Assembly (NCBI GenBank): GCA_019637155.1
Contig: JAHBWE010000002.1
Span: 1-64,000, forward strand
Source of the DNA: Labilithrix sp.
GTDB lineage: Bacteria > Myxococcota_A > Polyangia > Polyangiales > Polyangiaceae
Length of the DNA stretch: 64,000 nucleotides
Reading direction: 5' to 3'
A model generated the notes under the pieces. It did no database searches, was not told the DNA's origin, and saw only the letters and a program-made list of their open reading frames with translations. This document shows positions 61,564 to 64,000 of the stretch, piece by piece (the stretch's first letter is position 1; every line of letters starts with the position of its first letter). The position numbers were made by a program, and so were the translations under genes.

Positions 61564-62352
61564 ATGCCGGAGCTCCCCGAGGTCGAGCACACCCGTAGGA
61601 ACCTCGTCCGCTGGATGAAGGGCGCGCGCATCGCGGAGGTGACCGCGACCGACGCGCGGATCGCCAAGCCGTCGCCGCGCGCGTTCGTGAAGGCGCTGAC
61701 CGGTCGCGTCGTCACCGCGATCGATCGCAAGGGCAAGTGGCTGCGCCTCCTCCTCGACGACGGCACGCGCGTCTTCGGCCACCTCGGCATGACGGGATGG
61801 TTCGAGCAAGCCGGGCCCGAGCCGCTCCGCTTCGAGCGGGTCGGGTTCGTCCTCGCGAAGAAGAAGAAGCGCGTCGCCTACGTCGACTCGCGGCGCTGGG
61901 GTCGCCTCGAGATCGCGCGCGCCGACGTCGCGGGGTGGACCGCGCTCGGCCCCGATCCGCTCGCCGACGGGATCGACCGCGCCCTCCTCGCGACGAAGCT
62001 CGCGCGGCGCAAGAAGACCTCGGTCAAGGAGGCGCTGATGGACCAGAAGGTCCTCGCCGGCGTCGGGAACATCCAGGCGATCGAGGCGCTCTGGAAGGCG
62101 AAGATCGATCCCCGCTCGCGCGCCGGCGCGATGACGGCGAAGGACGTCGCCGCGATCGCGGAGGCGCTGAAATGGACGATCGCGCGCACGCTCGCCGACC
62201 TCGCGAAGGGCGACGCGGGCGCGGAGAACCCGTTCGTGATCTACGGGCGGAAGGGCACCCCGTGCCGCCGCTGCAAGACGCTGCTCGTCCGCGCCGACCT
62301 CGGCGGGCGCACCACGACGTGGTGTCCCGGGTGTCAGGCGCTCAAGCGCTAG
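61564..62352 (+). CDS. mutM: Formamidopyrimidine-DNA glycosylase
   Basis: The protein has 262 residues. It begins with the diagnostic MPELPEVE, with Pro as the catalytic base, and contains GHLGMTGW, GVGNIQAIEALWKAKI and a C-terminal zinc finger CRRC...GGRTTTWCPGCQ. It excises oxidised purines such as 8-oxoguanine in base-excision repair and cleaves the resulting abasic site. The length is near the usual 270. Its 3' end overlaps the convergent kinase gene by 11 nt. Confidence 0.95.
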   Translation: MPELPEVEHTRRNLVRWMKGARIAEVTATDARIAKPSPRAFVKALTGRVVTAIDRKGKWLRLLLDDGTRVFGHLGMTGWFEQAGPEPLRFERVGFVLAKKKKRVAYVDSRRWGRLEIARADVAGWTALGPDPLADGIDRALLATKLARRKKTSVKEALMDQKVLAGVGNIQAIEALWKAKIDPRSRAGAMTAKDVAAIAEALKWTIARTLADLAKGDAGAENPFVIYGRKGTPCRRCKTLLVRADLGGRTTTWCPGCQALKR

Positions 62353-63760
62353 AGCGGATGCGCGAGCTGCGCCGCACCGACGTCGGCGGGTCGCGATCGA
62401 CGAGCGTGTCGCGGCCGAGCGCGGTGGTGTCGGGCTCCGTCGGCGCGAGGCCGCGGAGGCGCGGCGACTTCGGGATCGGCGCGCCGCTCGCGGAGATGGC
62501 GGGGACGTCGGCGCACGCGGCGCGGAACGTCGACGCGAGCTCCTGCGGCGTCGAGAAGCGATCGGCCGGGTTCTTCGCGCACGCCTTCGCGAACCACGCG
62601 TCGATCGCCGGCGTGAGCGCGGGGTTGCGCGTCGACGGCACCGGCGGCGGCGCGACGCAGACCTGCTTCATGATGTCGGCGAGCGAGTCGCCGTCGAACG
62701 GGAGCGAGCCGGTGAGCGCGGTGAACGCGGTCGCGGCGAGCGCCCAGAGATCGAGCGCGACGTTCGGCGGCGCCTGCGCGCGCAGGTGCTCGGGGGACAT
62801 GTAGCTCGGGGTGCCGGAGATGAGCCCGCCGTCGGTCGTCTCGAGCGTCTTCGGCTTCGCGAGCCCGAAGTCGACGAGCTTCGCGAGGCCGTGCGGGCGA
62901 TCGGCGGCCTCCATCAGGATGATGTTCTCCGGCTTCACGTCGCGATGGATGATGAGCCGGTTGTGCGCCTCGACGAGCGCCTTCGCGGTCTGGTCGACGA
63001 TCTCGGCGACCTCGATCGGCGCGAGCGGCCCGCAGCGATCGATGCGGTCGCCGAGCGACTCGCCGGCGAGGTACTCCATCACGAGGTAGGGGACGCCGTC
63101 GGCGGTGATGCCGTGATCGTAGATGTGGACGATGTGCTCGTTGCGGAGCTGCGCGGCGGCGCGGGCCTCGCGCTCGAAGCTCGCGTAGTCGGGCTCCTCG
63201 GCGAGCCCCGGCTTCATGAACTTGATCGCGACGTTGATCCCGAGCGCGAGGTGTGAGCCGAGCCAGATGCTCGCCATCCCGCCCTCCGCGATCTTCTTCT
63301 CTATGCGGTACTTGCCGCCGAGGATCGACGCGCTCGGCGGCGCTCGACCGGTGAGGCTGTTGCGCTTCACGCCCTGGCGCGCGGCGATCGACTTGCGGAA
63401 CGCGACCGCCTTCGTGAGGCGCAGCTGCAGCTCGCGCGAGTTGAACGGCTTCGTGAGGAAGTCGTCGGCGCCTGCCTCGAGCGCTTCGACGAGGTCCTCC
63501 TTGTCCATGCGCCCGGTGAGCATGAGGATGTAGACCTCTTCGCCGTGCTCCGCCGCCCGCAGGAGCCGCACGACCTCGATCCCCTTCAGGCCCGGCATGT
63601 CCCAGTCGATGATGACGACGCGCGGAGAGTCCCAGCGCTTGAGCACGCGCCACGCGGCGGCGCCGTCTTCGGCGGTCGTCACTTCGTAACCCCAGCTCTT
63701 CAAGCAACGCTCGAGGACGTTGCGGATGCCTTGGTCATCGTCGGCGGCGAGCACGCGCAT
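62342..63760 (-). CDS. Response-regulator receiver domain fused to Ser/Thr kinase
   Basis: The protein has 472 residues. The receiver domain (1-125) has the acidic cluster AADDD, phospho-accepting Asp52 in VIIDWDMPG, the conserved Thr in MLTGR and Lys in LTKPF. The kinase domain (about 145-425) has AEGGMASIW, VAIKFMK, HRDVKPEN, DFGLAKP and GTPSYMSPE, all complete. There is no membrane helix and the C-terminus is short and disordered. A histidine kinase could therefore control a Ser/Thr kinase directly through phosphorylation of the receiver. Confidence 0.95.
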   Translation of the reverse strand: MRVLAADDDQGIRNVLERCLKSWGYEVTTAEDGAAAWRVLKRWDSPRVVIIDWDMPGLKGIEVVRLLRAAEHGEEVYILMLTGRMDKEDLVEALEAGADDFLTKPFNSRELQLRLTKAVAFRKSIAARQGVKRNSLTGRAPPSASILGGKYRIEKKIAEGGMASIWLGSHLALGINVAIKFMKPGLAEEPDYASFEREARAAAQLRNEHIVHIYDHGITADGVPYLVMEYLAGESLGDRIDRCGPLAPIEVAEIVDQTAKALVEAHNRLIIHRDVKPENIILMEAADRPHGLAKLVDFGLAKPKTLETTDGGLISGTPSYMSPEHLRAQAPPNVALDLWALAATAFTALTGSLPFDGDSLADIMKQVCVAPPPVPSTRNPALTPAIDAWFAKACAKNPADRFSTPQELASTFRAACADVPAISASGAPIPKSPRLRGLAPTEPDTTALGRDTLVDRDPPTSVRRSSRIRSSA

Positions 63761-63766
63761 ATGGAA

Positions 63767-63795
63767 ATAGTACGCCGAGAAGCCTCGTATCCCAA
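63767..63795 (-). promoter_or_regulatory. Probable promoter of the receiver-kinase gene
   Basis: On the minus strand TTGGGA, 17 nt, TACTAT resembles a sigma-70 -35/-10 pair. The -10 lies only 6 nt before the ATG, so the transcript would be leaderless or nearly so. No Shine-Dalgarno is visible. The 205 bp beyond it to the window end show no gene. Confidence 0.4.
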
Positions 63796-64000
63796 TGAGT
63801 ATCTCGACTCACAATCGCCGTTTCACCCGGATTCGCTGCGAATCGGGACGACATCTGCCGACAGAGCTCCACGGCGGCGGGCACGCCGACTGCGACGGCG
63901 TCGTCCATGCCGCGGCGCCCGCTGGGTCGCACCGGCTAGCGGCGAAGGCCGACGCCCATCGAGTGCTTGCACTATGCAATGAACCTCCCGACCTCGGTCG

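Noticed and set aside
63735..63932. A 65-residue reading frame upstream of the receiver-kinase gene
   Set aside because: It overlaps the kinase start and the likely promoter and shows no signal or motif.
1..64000. tRNA or rRNA genes
   Set aside because: No T-arm-like or anticodon-arm pattern and no rRNA-like stretch was seen on reading both strands.

Overview
The window is a very GC-rich bacterial chromosome segment, packed with genes on both strands. Four things point to a myxobacterium (phylum Myxococcota, probably a Polyangia-type soil species): several Ser/Thr protein kinases with mixed domain architectures, many small lipoproteins with proline-rich or Asp/Thr/Ser-rich linkers, three proteins ending in a Cys / hydrophobic helix / Arg-cluster tail of the MYXO-CTERM type, and one TIGR02996 'repeat-companion' protein. 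The lineage is inferred from gene content; no rRNA, tRNA, CRISPR array, insertion sequence or replication origin was found.

Layout. 1-8 kb: the end of a surface-anchored protein, a TPR-coupled nucleotide cyclase translationally coupled to a kinase that carries a cyclic-nucleotide-binding domain, and a tightly overlapping run of a Cys-rich lipoprotein, a TPR membrane protein and an M3 metallopeptidase. 8-19 kb: a lipoprotein with two C-type-lectin domains, a HEAT-like kinase with its catalytic domain at the C-terminus, an MFS exporter, three lipoproteins, an RNB ribonuclease, a small coiled-coil gene bracketed by 40-bp direct repeats, a LysR regulator and an RlmN-type methylase. 19-24.5 kb: a TerB-DUF697-SHOCT protein, a DUF4394 surface protein, a degenerate minisatellite and an astacin-like protease. 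24.6-38.4 kb: a MoxR-type AAA ATPase and a VWA protein, then a zinc peptidase divergent from a transglutaminase / ATP-grasp-alpha-E / transglutaminase operon.

38-50 kb: a frameshifted carbohydrate-binding lipoprotein, two thioredoxin-fold lipoproteins that have lost active-site cysteines, a GFA enzyme, a pseudokinase fragment, a UPF0149-like protein, an ABC exporter, a TIGR02996 protein, a TerB-Coq4-like fusion, a lipoprotein and a sirtuin. 49-64 kb: a giant HEAT-like protein, a VWA lipoprotein, a dimethylglycine/sarcosine-dehydrogenase-like flavoprotein, a TPR membrane protein coupled to a second large kinase, a DTW-domain tRNA modification enzyme with an extra C-terminal region, Fpg DNA glycosylase, and a response-regulator/kinase fusion with a promoter placed for near-leaderless expression.

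The two most system-like groups are the cyclase plus cyclic-nucleotide-binding kinase pair (a possible self-contained second-messenger-to-phosphorylation circuit) and the transglutaminase/ATP-grasp/alpha-E/zinc-peptidase cluster next to MoxR-VWA (a predicted peptide-tagging module). Five kinase-related genes lie in 64 kb, and two of them overlap the gene of a likely partner.
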